The notes beneath the pieces were generated by a model. The model saw only the letters and a program-made list of their open reading frames with translations. It searched no databases and was not told where the DNA came from. A stretch of 64,000 nucleotides of DNA from Gracilaria gracilis (Eukaryota; Rhodophyta; Florideophyceae; Gracilariales; Gracilariaceae), in the NCBI GenBank assembly GCA_030374805.1, contig JARGSG010000069.1, forward strand, positions 124,001 to 188,000, given 5' to 3'. This document shows positions 50,107-62,191 of this stretch, one piece after another (within the stretch, counting starts at the first letter, position 1; each line of letters starts with the position of its first letter). The translations under genes were made by a program, and so were the position numbers.

Positions 50107-53100
50107 TTAGTCTGGGTCGTCACCCTGTGCGTCATCATTAACCTCGATGGGTGTCCCGTCTTCCCGGGGCTGAGTCCTCAGGGCAACCGCTTGTGCGTCA
50201 CGCGCGGATTCTCCGCGTTCCTTCCTGTGCTGAACCGTTCGAGGTGCAACCGTGATTCGGTCAATAGAGATCGTATTCTCTACACCATCTTGGTTCACCG
50301 TCACCGTGTGGTCGGTTGCTCGAACTACCTTGAAAGTTCCCGATGATTTCGGAAGAAGCTTCGAATTGATATCTCTATCAATAGCTTCATCATCGGCCTC
50401 ATCACCCGGTCATGGCTTAGCCCCTTTCAGAGGGTGGTCAATAAAGACATATTGACCCGGCGTAGCCGTTACCACTTGGGTTACCTTTCGGTCGTAGTCC
50501 TCCTTGTACCGCTTCTGGGACGCTGTGAGCTTGCTCTCAGCATACTTGAGAGCTCGTCTCAACCTCAAAAGGGTATTCCGTTTGACCTGTGACGGTGTGA
50601 GCGCTCCGGCGGCTTCTTGTCCTAATGGGTCCCTTTCAACAACAATACCTGGTGGGTGTCTTGACAGTATTAGATCGAACGGCGTAGTTTGCGTGGCTCG
50701 ATGAACCTGAAGGTTATATGCATATGTCAAGGGATGCACGAGCTCGTCCCAACCAGTTTGATGTTCTTCCGTATAATGTGGCAGCCTAGATACCAATGTT
50801 CGGTTAAAGCGCTCCACTTGCCCATTCGTTTGCGGATGATAGGCAGTAGTAAAGTAGTGCTTAATACCCAAGAGGTTACAAACAGCTTCAAAGAACTTCG
50901 AAGCTTAGTTCGAACCATTTTCCGTAAGTAGATAAAGCGGTGCACCATACGGGTAGATCCAATTGTTCAAGAACGCCAACGCGAGGGTCGTCGATTTCGT
51001 GTCCTTCAAGGGTATCGCTCGCTTGAGCTTCGAGAATCTGTCGATGATTACGATGATGTACTGATACCCCGTTGTGCTTTTTGGTAATGGACCTAGAAGG
51101 TCTATTGCGATAAACTCGAGAGGACCCGCTGCAGGGAATAACTTCAAGTATTTCCTGTGCTTCCGGAGACCTCCACGGGTACGCACGCAAGATTTACATT
51201 GACCTACAAAGGTATATGTATCATTAGCCATATGAGGCCAGTAGTACCCTTGCCTCAAGGTATAGTACACTCTAGTACCTCCAGGGTGTCCTGATAGCCT
51301 TGGGTAGCGGGCAAGGTACAGCACCCGAGACCGCAGCACCTTGGGAACTACCTTCTGAAGGGAAGCATCAATAGGAGCTCGCCTCACCAGGAAATCATTT
51401 CGGTAGACGTCAAAGTTCGAGTCTTTCATACCTACTTGGTCCATGAGAGAGCGGCAATAAACATCGTTTGCTTGCTTTCTCAGGAATTCCTCGCGGGTAA
51501 TCGGCATGACGTCTGTTTCCTCGAGGGCGGGTATTTCCCAAGCGATGGCATCACTAAACCACGTATCCTCTTCGGGTAAAGTCCAGTAACCTTCTCAGGT
51601 ATCACCACTAAGGTTGGTAGAGATGGTAAAGCATGGGATATCATCCTCCACCGGCTCGGTGTCCAAACCATCTGTGGTAATGCGAGACATCGCCTCTGCG
51701 ACATTGTCCTTGATACCTGGACGGTACTGTACGTCATACTCGAATTCTAAAAGTCGTAACCGCCATCGGGCAAGTCTGCCCGATGCATCGGCGAGACCGA
51801 GTATCCATCGCAGGGCGTCATGATCGGTTCGAAGCGTGAACCTTTCACCATATAGGTAGGGACGGAGCATCAACATGCTCTAGACCACTGCCAGACATTC
51901 CTTTTCGGTTGTTGTGTAGTTCTTTTCTGCAGTGTGCAGAGCACGGCTCCAGTACCCTATAGGTAGTTTGTCACCGTTTTCTTGCTCCTGCATAAGACAA
52001 CAACCCATTTGCGCGTCCGAGGCGTCAGTATCCAACGTGTATCGTAAACCAGCTTTGGGTAATGCCAAGATGGGTGGTGTCAAGAGCGCATGTTTCAGCG
52101 CCTCGAACGCATCCATTTCCTCATTGGTAAGACATTCAAACCTTGTAGGTTTACCTTTCAGCAGCGTCCTGTTGAGGGGAACCGCTATCTTGGCAAATCC
52201 CTTGATAAACCGGCGGTACACACTGCACAAACCTATTAAAGGATCGGATTTCCGTCTGGGACGTGGGTCGCTTCGCCTCCTGCACGGCCCGGATATTCCA
52301 CGGCGTCACTTCTAACCTCCCAGGGCTGATGATATGACCAAGGTATTCTACCTCTTTGGTGAAGAATTCGCACTTTCGGAGCTTCAAAGTTACTCCAGAT
52401 TCCCTCAAAAGGTTCAAAACTTCCCTAACATGGTGGAAATGTTCCTCTACCGTTCTGGAATATATGATTACATCGTCGATGTATACCAGAGCGGTTCTCT
52501 ACTTCACCTTCGAAAGGATTATATTTAACGCCCTCTGAAAGGTAGCCGGGGCATTCCGCAACCCAAAGGGCATACGCGTAAAGCGGAATAACCCAGCGTG
52601 GCAAGTAAAGGTAGTTTTGTCCTTGTCTTCTTCCCAGATAGGTACCTGCCAATAACCACAATTGGCATCGAGCGTAGTAAAGATCTTGGCGTTGCCCAAC
52701 GAATCTATACACTCGTCCATTCTAGGTATTGGGTACGAATCCCTAATGGTCATACTATTCAGTGTTATGTAGTGCACACAGAACCGCATACGGGTATCAT
52801 TCTTCTTTGTGACGAGAACCACAGGGCTGGCCCAGTCCGCATTTGCTGTTTCTATGACACCTTCACGGAGCATTCTCTCGACCTCATTGAGCTCAACCTC
52901 CCGGGCTTTTGGACCTGCACGGTAAAGCTGCTGGTAAATGGGTTTCCAGCCAGGCACCATATCAATACGGTGCTCTGTAGCCTCAATTTGGCTTAGCCGG
53001 CCCGACCACATGGGTTCAAATTCTTCTAAGAGACTGAGGATCCGGTCTCGGAGAGCCTGGTTCTCCGCACCGATCTGGACTTCCTCTCTCCAATTCCGCA

Positions 53101-56100
53101 CTGGGTCCAGTTCCATAGTCTTTTCCTGATCCCTAACCTTAAAGGTACTGGCGATCTTCTGTTCCATTTTGGTATTTGTCGATAACGGGGGCGCATATGC
53201 AGGGTATGGCGCATCCGTTCCTCCCCCTTCCTTAGAGGTGGCAACCTCGCCCAACACATTAGGTGAGACCGTGAAACCCCCTTGTGGTGCCGGCAGTGCG
53301 ATTCCAATAGTGGTATTCTTGGGTAACTTAACAATGTGATTGCTAAAGTTACTCAAGTACACCTTGAAGGATTGATTAGGGATGTTGTCGATAATCCCGT
53401 TTGCCATCAAGGCGAGATGTCTTTCTGCCAACCTAGGATGGTTCTGTAGCATTACCAATCCTGGAACTGCGCATGAAACATTCACTACCATTTGGGTCAT
53501 AGCCGGAATTGAAACCAATCTGGTGAGCCGTATCTTGTTTGAAACCGTTTCGGTGGGTATATTGGACCTCGGCTTCTGACGCCAACCATTTTTGGTCTGC
53601 GTATTACCCAGTATGGAAATACGACCACCTTGACGGAGAGCGACCGTTCGGGACCCTGGCAAAATTGCCTTGACATGTTTGTCAATAAAGTTGGTCCCGA
53701 GGATACAGTCTGTCGCCAGACAATCCACCACAAATAAATTGAGCTTCACCTTCACGGTTCCAAGTTGTACCACAGTGGTCAACATTCCTCTAAGGTGCAG
53801 TGGGCGCTCGTTAGCGTCCACCAGCGGGTTGATAGTCGGGGCAGGTCGAATGTTCCGCAAGACCGCATCGGGTATGATGCGAGCGTTTAGCACATTCGGA
53901 CCGGCGCCAGTATCGAGTACACACGCAACGGAAACCTGTAGGTAATTGAGAAACCTTACTGAAGCATTAGCTTTATAGTTATTGTACTTCATTAGACACA
54001 CCACATTGGGTACATCTGATTCTTCTTTTTCCACCATTAAGGTTTCCCGTTCCGGTATCGACGGGCCTTCCAATTCACGGTTAGGGGTGGCCCCTACGCT
54101 AACCGTTCGGTGTTTTCCTGCGTCTCCTGAGCGGGACTGTCCTTCTCCAAGATTGGTGTTTCCTCGAAGAGGTGAACCTGTGATGGTGATGGTTGAGCTT
54201 GTACCCTCTTTCCAGATCCATATAGGTTACGGTGGTTCTGCTGCCTGGCACTGATCAGATGTTCGCGCACCCCTGGGGGTATTTTGTCACATCTGTTCGC
54301 CAGATGGTCTGGCGATACACAGAGCCAGCAGACCAATCCACCTGTCTGAGGATCACGCATTGCCATAGAGGTAGGTCGGGCAACCGTATTGTTCGGTGCT
54401 GTAGCATATGAAGATGCTTGCGAACCACCCGTTGAGGTTTGTTGAGTGCTCGCTGCACTTGGTGGCAACCTTACCAAAGCTGGTGGTACTGTCGACGACC
54501 AATTACCAATGGAGGTGGCTCGTGACTGAGCCTGCGGCGCAGTCACGAGATGAACTGCCATTCCTGTTGGTACGCGAATGAGCGAATCTCCCTCTGAGGT
54601 AGTGCTTTCTTCTAGCTCCAATACTGACCGTTTCGGTTTATCCTTTGAGGTATGGGACGCCGACGGCTTCTTTCCGTGACGGAGAGTGTCGCTTAGTCCC
54701 TGGGCGTAACGGGCAAGCCCATTATAGTCCACCTTACGGTTGTTCGCCAGGTAATTGCGTACCTGCGAACGGATCGCTTTGTCGACATTGTCGGCAAAAA
54801 GCGACTTCAACCTACTAGTGGTAAATACATTACCGCATCGGGTGGCCAGATTCCAAAGGCCCAACGAGAATTCCATTTCGGTTTAGCTAGAGCGTTGGCG
54901 ATATGCCTGCACCTCAGCGTAACCTTCCTGGATAACCTCATCGGTAGCGTAAGTTTCCAACATGAAATTAACCACTTCTGGGTACGTCTCTAACATCTCT
55001 GTCCCCTCTTCATCAACCGCCAGGGTATTTCCACGGAGCCTGCCTTGCAGCAAGTGGTAAGCTTGACCTTTAAAGTAAAACTGGAATAACCACATGGCAG
55101 CACCTTCGGAAACCCCATTTTGGTCACATGCAATCTTGAACTTCTGTAGAAACTCAATTACCGCAATGGGATCATCACCTGTGAAGGTAGTATCACCCAT
55201 CTGGAAGCTGAGCTTCTTATGGTGCTTGGTGATCTTCTGCGCAACCTCTTGTGTGTAAGCAGAGGATCGGTTTCTCAACCGATATGACCTATAATCAACC
55301 GCTTTGGTGAACAGATCGTTCAGCGGCTGACGCACCTCTAGGGTTGTATCGGTGTCCGAATTCGAGTCGGACGACTCGTACCGTTTCTTCTTACCTTTAC
55401 GGTTTCTCTCTGACGACTTCTTCGCCAACCTGTTCGGTTTCTTCTTTCGTTTACCTTTACGGTCATCATCCGACGATGAACCAGTATCGGTATCGGAGCT
55501 CGAGGAATCGGGGTCAGAGTCGTAGCCGCGATTCTTTCCCTTTTTCCTCCTCTTTTCTTTACGCTTACGGTTTCTTCTTCGTCGACCCTCATCTGGGTCA
55601 GACGAATCGTCCTCAGGTCCACCAGTCTTGGTGTCCTTTCGAACGTTACTTCCAATGGCTGGCAAGTACACGTCTCGAGGGCCCATCTCTATATGGCCCT
55701 CTTGACCTTGCCTTAAACCTTGTAGGTACGCACTATCGGCCGGAATTGGCTTGATTGGTGCAAAAGACCCGGCAGGAATCCGTTGCGGTATGCGAGTAAC
55801 ACTATTGACCTCAAGGGTTTTTGTTTCCGCCATTCCTTCGGAAACCCAAAGGTCTTGAACCACTCGGTAGATATGCTCCCGGGCACCCGTTAAGAGGTAT
55901 GTTTCAACCAATTTAGGTATGCGTTGAGAGAGCTCGTGCACGGCTCGATCAACCACCAAGCGGGTAACGGCGTCCATGTCCATTGAGGTCATAGCTTCAT
56001 TAACCGTAGCGGTAAAAAGAGGTTTTGCTCGATCTTCCAATTGGGGCCAAAGGTCCTCAACCGTTGTCGGCAATTCCTTATTAGGTTCAGGAGCCAACGG

Positions 56101-56265
56101 TGGCCGAGTGCCCGTATCCTTTGAGGTTCCGTCCCGCGGTTGCCGAAGCAGCTCCTCGGGATTATCCAGAATTGGTTTGGCGGCCGAAGCCGCACCAGAA
56201 CCCTTGTGGCTCGGTGGCGCGCTAGAGCCACGACTAATCCTTGTAGGTCTTTCCATAGTGACCAA
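50107..56265 (-). mobile_element. gag-pol region of Gypsy fossil 2
   Basis: Gag starts at 56265. It has an acidic N-terminal half, a block of Lys/Arg and Asp/Ser repeats (about 55360-55600), a capsid-like helical domain (about 54880-55320) and a zinc knuckle (CWLCVSPDHLANRC, near 54310). A retropepsin-like region lies near 53.9-53.6 kb. Reverse transcriptase runs about 52.95-52.2 kb, RNase H about 52.05-51.7 kb, integrase zinc and core domains about 51.5-50.8 kb, and the integrase C-terminus to 50.1 kb. The order is that of Ty3/Gypsy. It shares the basic-acidic gag block with Gypsy fossil 1, so both belong to one lineage. Confidence 0.87.
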
Positions 56266-56403
56266 TAGTGGTATTCAATTGCTTCGCGAGTATTCCTACG
56301 AAACCAAATAGGTGTGTGAACTTCCAGAATCCTTTCGAATGTCTTCTGTTCACCAGTAAAGGTACGACAAAAACCAAGATACTTCAAATTCGGGAGACCA
56401 AAA

Positions 56404-56911
56404 TGTCGTACAAATACCGATAAGGTGTGTAGTCCGCCTGGTAGAGAGAGCGCGCGAGGGCTCAACCTAAAGGGGAAAAACACACAACCAATATGGTAGT
56501 AGGGCACCTGAAACCCGCAGGGGCAAACGGCGGGGCAACTAGTCTAGACCGTGTAGGTGTACGGTAGTAGACGTCGACGAGCGGTAAAACCTGAATAGTA
56601 ATAGAGTAGCAAGTGACCAAGATGGTATAGTTACTGCCCTAATGGTGCCTGACTTTACAATATCCGAAGGGGAAGGCGAGGTGCACCACAATATATACAA
56701 GGTGCACCGACGCCGATCTCCCATGCGGGCATGACGTCATCGGCTGCGCCCATGACCTACTGTCATGGGCCAGAAATGCTAAACTATCCTAGACTATAAA
56801 TTAGAAATTAGAAATTATAAAATACAGAATACCAATTGGGTACCGTGCAGCCAGCAAGGCGCACCAGTAGGCCCACGTGGCACCAACCCATTGAGGTCTC
56901 ATTGTACTACA
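56404..56911 (-). repeat. 5' LTR of Gypsy fossil 2
   Basis: 508 bp, about 95% identical to 45299-45807. TTCGT follows it on the + strand. Confidence 0.9.
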
Positions 56912-57177
56912 TTCGTTTATCCGAAACTTTCTAACCTCTTCGACATCCGTGTTTGTCGCGCAGCGTTGAATGTCTTTCTGCCTCTGCGCGTTGCTAAATA
57001 ACGCGGCAAGTACTGATATCGTCAGGAGTGCAGTGCCTACCGCTACGCGGTCGTCGGAATATCCTCCGAAGGTCGGATCGTTGTGGTGCGGGGTTAGCTG
57101 CTTTATTGCGGGGACCCGCCTTCCATCGATCGCCTAGCTCCCTGGGTTGGGCTAGGGTCACCTTAAGTTTTAAACCA

Positions 57178-57211
57178 GAAGAAGAAGAAGAAGAAGAAGA
57201 AGAAGAAGAAG
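57178..57211 (+). repeat. (GAA)n microsatellite
   Basis: About eleven perfect GAA units lie in the Copia leader, 90 bases upstream of gag. Confidence 0.9.
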
Positions 57212-57300
57212 CTTGTGAAAAAGAAGAAGATTGCGGATCCCTTTCCCGCTCAAGTAGGTTGCATTTTCTTGCGGAAGCCTTTCCCGCCTAAGCAGGTCGA

Positions 57301-60300
57301 TTGTACTTTCCCCGTTCACTTACGATGTCAGGCTCTCAAGAAGGCCTCCTTGGCAAGCTTCCAAAGCTCAAGGTACCAACTGACTACATCTTGTGGCGCC
57401 GCCATCTGCTCGCGTATCTTCGTCGTGACGACGCATTCCTGACTGGCTTGAATCCCCGCCCCGAGGGATTCAACGTGAACAACCGGACACACAGATCCTG
57501 GTTTGAGAAGTCGGTCAAAGCTAAGAGCACTATCACATTGTGCCTTGGTGACTCCCCTCTCGCACCCGTCCGAACATTTGTGGACGATGACCAGAAGTCT
57601 GCCAAAGAGTTATGGGACGAGCTTAAGCGTGTATATACCACTTCGAACACGCAAGCCGTCCAAAACATTCGTCACAAGTTGGACACCCGGATGTACAAAG
57701 ACAATGATGACTGGAACAAACATGTCTCGAAGTTCTTGGAAATTGTTGGAGAACTGGCCACGTACGACGAAGAACTTGCGGATAAGGAGAAGGTTCCAAA
57801 GCTCATTCGAAGCCTTCCCAATTCCTTCGCCCCTCTGGCCATGATGTCAAACCTTAATGACATTGGATTCGATTATATTGTCAACGCAGTCGAAGCAGAA
57901 GTCGCTCGGCGCAAGAATCCGAACAACCTTCAGCAAACCCAGTCCAATACAACGCAAACATCGACACAACCCAAAGCAAACATGGCAAACAAAGGTGGAC
58001 GCCGACGACGCCATCGAAATAATAATAATAAGTCCTCAATGGTAAAAGGCCGCAACGATGACAACTGCTATTACTGTGGACGTCGTGGACATTATGCGAG
58101 GGATTGCTACAAACGCAAACGCGACCAGTCGGACAACAATCAACGTGACAACTCCCGCTCTGACCGTCGACAGCAGACCCGCTCAAACGGTGGCTCTGGT
58201 CGATCGCAACGCGATCACGATGAAAACCGAAGTGGACAGCGGCAGTCTAACTGGAAGTCTCGCTTTGCACCAAAGGGGGATGATGATGGAAACCGAAACT
58301 CTTACCCCAGATCCTATGTGGTGCAAAGAAATGACGTTCCTCCTCCCTCACCTCCGTTCAACTGTAACATGGCGAAGTATAAGAGTAATGTCACACTCTT
58401 ATCTCAAACCAAGTTGGAATCTGCCTACATCGACTCGGGAGCCACACATCATTTCTTCCATTCGCGCAAATCATTCATCCGATACGAGCGCATTGACATT
58501 GAAACTGTCCAGGCTGTCTCTGACACAGCTCGCCTTGTCGGAAAGGGTCACGTCTGGATCCCTCTCAACAGTGGAACTGTCGTGGAAGCCTATCACGCTC
58601 CTGCGTTTCAATCGAACATTCTCTCAGTGGGAGTACTAAGTGTGGACTTCATGGTGGTTTTCACCTCCACAATCCGCCCCTTCAACGGATGATTTATCAT
58701 GGATCCCAAATGAAACTCACATATTATTTGGGAAACAGAAATCCACCACGGTTTATACATCATGAACCTCCGGGAGGACAACAAAGAGGTCATGGTGGTC
58801 AATGCCAGTAATAACAAACAAGAACTGGCTTTGGAATGGCATGGGCGAACTGGTCATTTGCACCCAAGCAAGTATCAGAATCTCGCCAAATCCTTCGAGT
58901 CCGTTCCCTACTTTCAACGCTCCATCCTGGATTCATTAACGTGCGTCCCCTGCCTCACTAGGAAAATGATACGGAACCCACTTGTGGCTCGCCCTAGATC
59001 TGTTTCCACATCACAGCCGTTGGATCTCATCCACATGGACGTGTCTGGAAAGATCTCGCCATCTCTCTCAGGGGCAATCTATGCCCTAGCAATACTGGAC
59101 GACTATACCTCGAAGTCCGATGTATTCTTTCTCAAAGACAAGACCGGACCAGGCATCTTGAAACATTTGGAATGGTACAAACGCCGTTCGGAGCTGGAAC
59201 TAAACCACTCGGTTAGCTTGAAGAATGTTCGCCTGGACGGGGCTGGGGAACATAAGAGCAACGAGTTGGACAAGTTCTGCTTCGATCATGGCATCTCTTT
59301 GCACTACTCTCCAGCCTATGCATCGGAGTCTAATGGAGCTGCGGAAAGGCTCATCCAAGAACATTGGACTAGTACTCGCGTTCTACTTTTTGCTAGCAAA
59401 CTTCCGATCGCCTTCTGGGCTGAACCCATAAATCACTCGAGCTGGTTAAGGAACCGAGACCCATCCTCACGGATACAGGGACGGATTCCTATCCTGGAAT
59501 GGGACCCAACAACCAACATTGACTTCGCACACATTCCTACTTTTGGTCACCCTGGCTACGCCTTCATATACCGCTCCAAAACCGTTTCCAACAAAAAGTT
59601 CCTTCCACGGTCCATATTCTCTCACTTCGTTGGTATGCAGAGCGATAACACTCTTTTTCGAGTATATGTACCGGAGAAGAACTCTGTCGTGACATGCCGG
59701 AATTTGGACTTCAAGCCGATGAACTCCTCTCCTCTGCCAAACCTCACCACCCTCCTAGAAGGAATTACGAGACAACAGGAACCAGAGGAGACGGAACCCA
59801 CTGCACAACCTGGCACGGACTCGCCGGACTTGGAGGAACATCTAATAAAGGCTTTAACTACTCTAACCCAGAACTTCCCACGGGTATGGGTGTCGAAAAA
59901 GACTTTGGATGATCCGTCAGTCCCTCACTCCTTCAAGGAAGCCTGCAAGGACCCGGGATGGTGCGAGGCCATTGATCGTGAGATTAACGCACTCATCAAG
60001 CGAAATACCTGGGAACTCATTCTTCTGGAGACCGACATGAAACCGGTTCCTTACAATTTGGTTTTCAAGGAGAAGGTGTTGGATGGAGTTGGGAAGAAAT
60101 TCTTAAAGAAAGCACGCTGCTGTCTACGGGGTGATAAGCAGAAGCCTTTCATAGACTTCGACCCGCTTCACACCTACGCCCCTGTCGCATGTCACGAAGC
60201 TTTGCGAACTCTGCTCGCAGTCTCTGCGCCAGAGAATCTAATACTGGAAGGAGCCGACATATCAAACGCGTATCTCTACGGCAAACTTGATGTGCCAATT

Positions 60301-61502
60301 ATCACGGAACAACCGACGGACTCCTCCGGTCTTCAAGCCAGACCTGGGTATGTCTGCAAACTCCTCAACTCCCTTTACGGGGCAGTACAAGCCGGTGTAA
60401 TATGGGGCTCGCTGTTCTCGGACACCTTACTATCATGGTAATTCGTCACCTCTGCTCTCGACTCGAGAGTTTTCATGTTCGGCGAAGAGGACCAATTTGT
60501 CCTCGTGGCCGTCATCGTGGGCGACTGCGCCTCTGCCTCCAACAGCGTGAATCTTCTAACATACTTCAAAGAACGGCTGGCCGCAACATTCGACGTAAAA
60601 CTCTACGGAGAACTGAAGTCGTTTATCGGTTGGAGCATCCAACGTTCCCCTCTTGGCATCAAGGTCAACCAATACGGCTATGCTTCGTTGCTACTGAAGA
60701 AGTTTGGCATGCAAGAAGCCAACGCGGTTGGTACTCCACTGCCATGAAATGCGGACCTCTTGCCTACAAGGGAAAACGAGAAAGCACTCTCACCATCTGA
60801 CCATGCAAACTATCGTTCTGGAATTGGTGGACTATTATACATCTCTATTTCTATGCGTCCGGATCTTTCCTTCCCGATATCAGCACTTTCGAAACATCTG
60901 CATAACCCTTGTGACCGTCACATGGCAATGTTGAAAAGGATTTTTAGGTATTTGGCAGGAACAATGCAATATGGACTTCACTTTCCTGCGAGTAAGAGTA
61001 TATCACAGACCTCAATTCTTGCGTACGCTGACGCCGATTGGGGGGATGCATACAAACTCGTATGTCCACGACTGGATTTGTTATCGTCGTCAACTCCGCA
61101 CCGATTATGTGGAAATCTAAGCGTCAAACAGTCATCGCACTTTCATCGGCGGAAGCAGAGTACGTAGCCTCGTCTACTTGGGCTAAAGAACTCACATGGA
61201 TGCGCAAATTGTTGTGGGAATTTGCCCAACAACAGCCTTGGAGCGAAGAGTTTTGGTTCGAACCCACCAAGATTCTGGAGGACAGCTCGGCTGCTTTGTC
61301 TTTGACGAAGAACCCACAGATCTCAGGTCGTAATAAGCACATTGACATGAAGATGCACCATGTGCGAGAACTCTATCATAACAAAGTTGTTGACCTTGAA
61401 CATATTCCCAGGAGTCTACAAGTGGCTGACATATTGACCAAGTGTGCTCCCCTCGCAGACGTGCGGAGGATGGTCAGCCTCATGAAACTTGACTTGTTCT
61501 AA
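57301..61502 (+). mobile_element. gag-pol region of the Copia fossil
   Basis: Gag (57301 to about 58350) has the UBN2-type helical domain and a zinc knuckle (CYYCGRRGHYARDC) near 58070. A protease-like motif (YIDSGATHHF) is near 58425. The integrase zinc region (WHGRTGHLHPSKY) is near 58840 and the core spans about 59.0-59.6 kb. Reverse transcriptase covers about 59.98-60.75 kb and RNase H about 61.04-61.4 kb (ALSSAEAEYVA). The order protease, integrase, reverse transcriptase, RNase H is diagnostic of Ty1/Copia. Gag is open throughout. The pol part is broken in a few places. Confidence 0.88.
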
Positions 61503-61993
61503 CACAGAATTGTGGGAGCAACTAACTGCGCTAACTTTTCTTTTGTTTTCTCCTGCTAATCTTTCGTATTGCGCTTCTTCTTGTGTTGTACATACTGCAG
61601 GTGAAATGTTTCAAGTGCGTTTTGTTTTCTTCATTTTGTTTGATGATGTTTTGGTTTGCAATCCTTCTCGTTTTTTCAGGAAAGGCACATTCCTTTTCTC
61701 CTACAAGGTTTTGGATGTTGCTTAGGTTTTCGAGTTTACCGGTGCGAACGTTTTACTGTATTGTTTGTTGCATTTACGTTGAGGCACAGAATTTGTTACA
61801 CAAGATACGTTTATTGTCACCACCACGCCCCTCATGGCTGAAAGACGCCTTGCAGGGAAGAGGCCGGTCTGTTTGTAGAAGACGCATATACTTCATGATG
61901 AACAAATTTAGTTCTTGATTCTGGATCGATCTCTAGTGAGGGATCTCCACTAGTGGTGTGTAGGACAATGAGTCGCTTTGCCTTGAGGGACGG

Positions 61994-62186
61994 TGTTAAT
62001 ACCGGAGCGCCTCATGCAATGCAGAAGCGCCATATGTGGCCACGTATGCGTGGCACGTGTGTGCCGTGCTCCGTAGACTGCGCAGTAACGAATAAATTGC
62101 ACTGCACTCGGCCGGCGGCGTCATCCCGCCGACGGAGGGGCAGCAAGCATTCCTGTCGTTCTGTTTGTCCTACCGCGCTCACTACA
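61994..62186 (+). repeat. 3' LTR of the Copia fossil
   Basis: 193 bp, matching the 5' LTR with about 12 substitutions and an 8-bp gap. It is followed by CAATT. A short purine-rich stretch (GAGGGACGG) precedes it. Confidence 0.87.
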
Positions 62187-62191
62187 CAATT

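Larger units (their letters stand above)
44987..56911 (-). mobile_element. Ty3/Gypsy retrotransposon fossil 2, with LTRs, TSD and an antisense extra ORF
   Basis: The element runs on the minus strand. The 5' LTR is 56404-56911 and the 3' LTR is the left one (body 45299-45807). The ends are TG...CA and the target duplication TTCGT is at 44982-44986 and 56912-56916. Just inside the 5' LTR, TGGTCTCCCGAATTTGAAG may be the primer site. A purine run (minus strand, next to 45808) precedes the 3' LTR. Gag, protease, reverse transcriptase, RNase H and integrase fill 56265-50107. About 1.3 kb of unclear sequence follows, then an ORF on the opposite strand (45810-48812). LTR divergence is about 5%. The gag-pol part is broken in roughly eight places. 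Confidence 0.88.
43779..62186 (+). mobile_element. Ty1/Copia retrotransposon fossil with both LTRs, interrupted by a Gypsy element
   Basis: LTRs at 43779-43980 and 61994-62186 begin TGTTAATACC and end CTACA. They are flanked by the 5-bp duplication CAATT (43774-43778 and 62187-62191). TGGTAGCATCGCC directly after the left LTR fits an initiator-methionine tRNA primer site. Gag-pol lies at 57301-61502. An 11.9-kb Gypsy element (44987-56911) with its own TTCGT duplication sits in the leader. Without it the Copia is about 6.5 kb. The LTRs differ at about 6% of positions and by one 8-bp gap, so it is older than the Gypsy inside it. The coding part is broken in about four or five places. Confidence 0.88.

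Noticed and set aside
57028-57300. left LTR of the Copia expected directly upstream of gag
   Set aside because: No match to sequence downstream of pol; the true LTR is at 43779-43980, separated by the Gypsy insertion.
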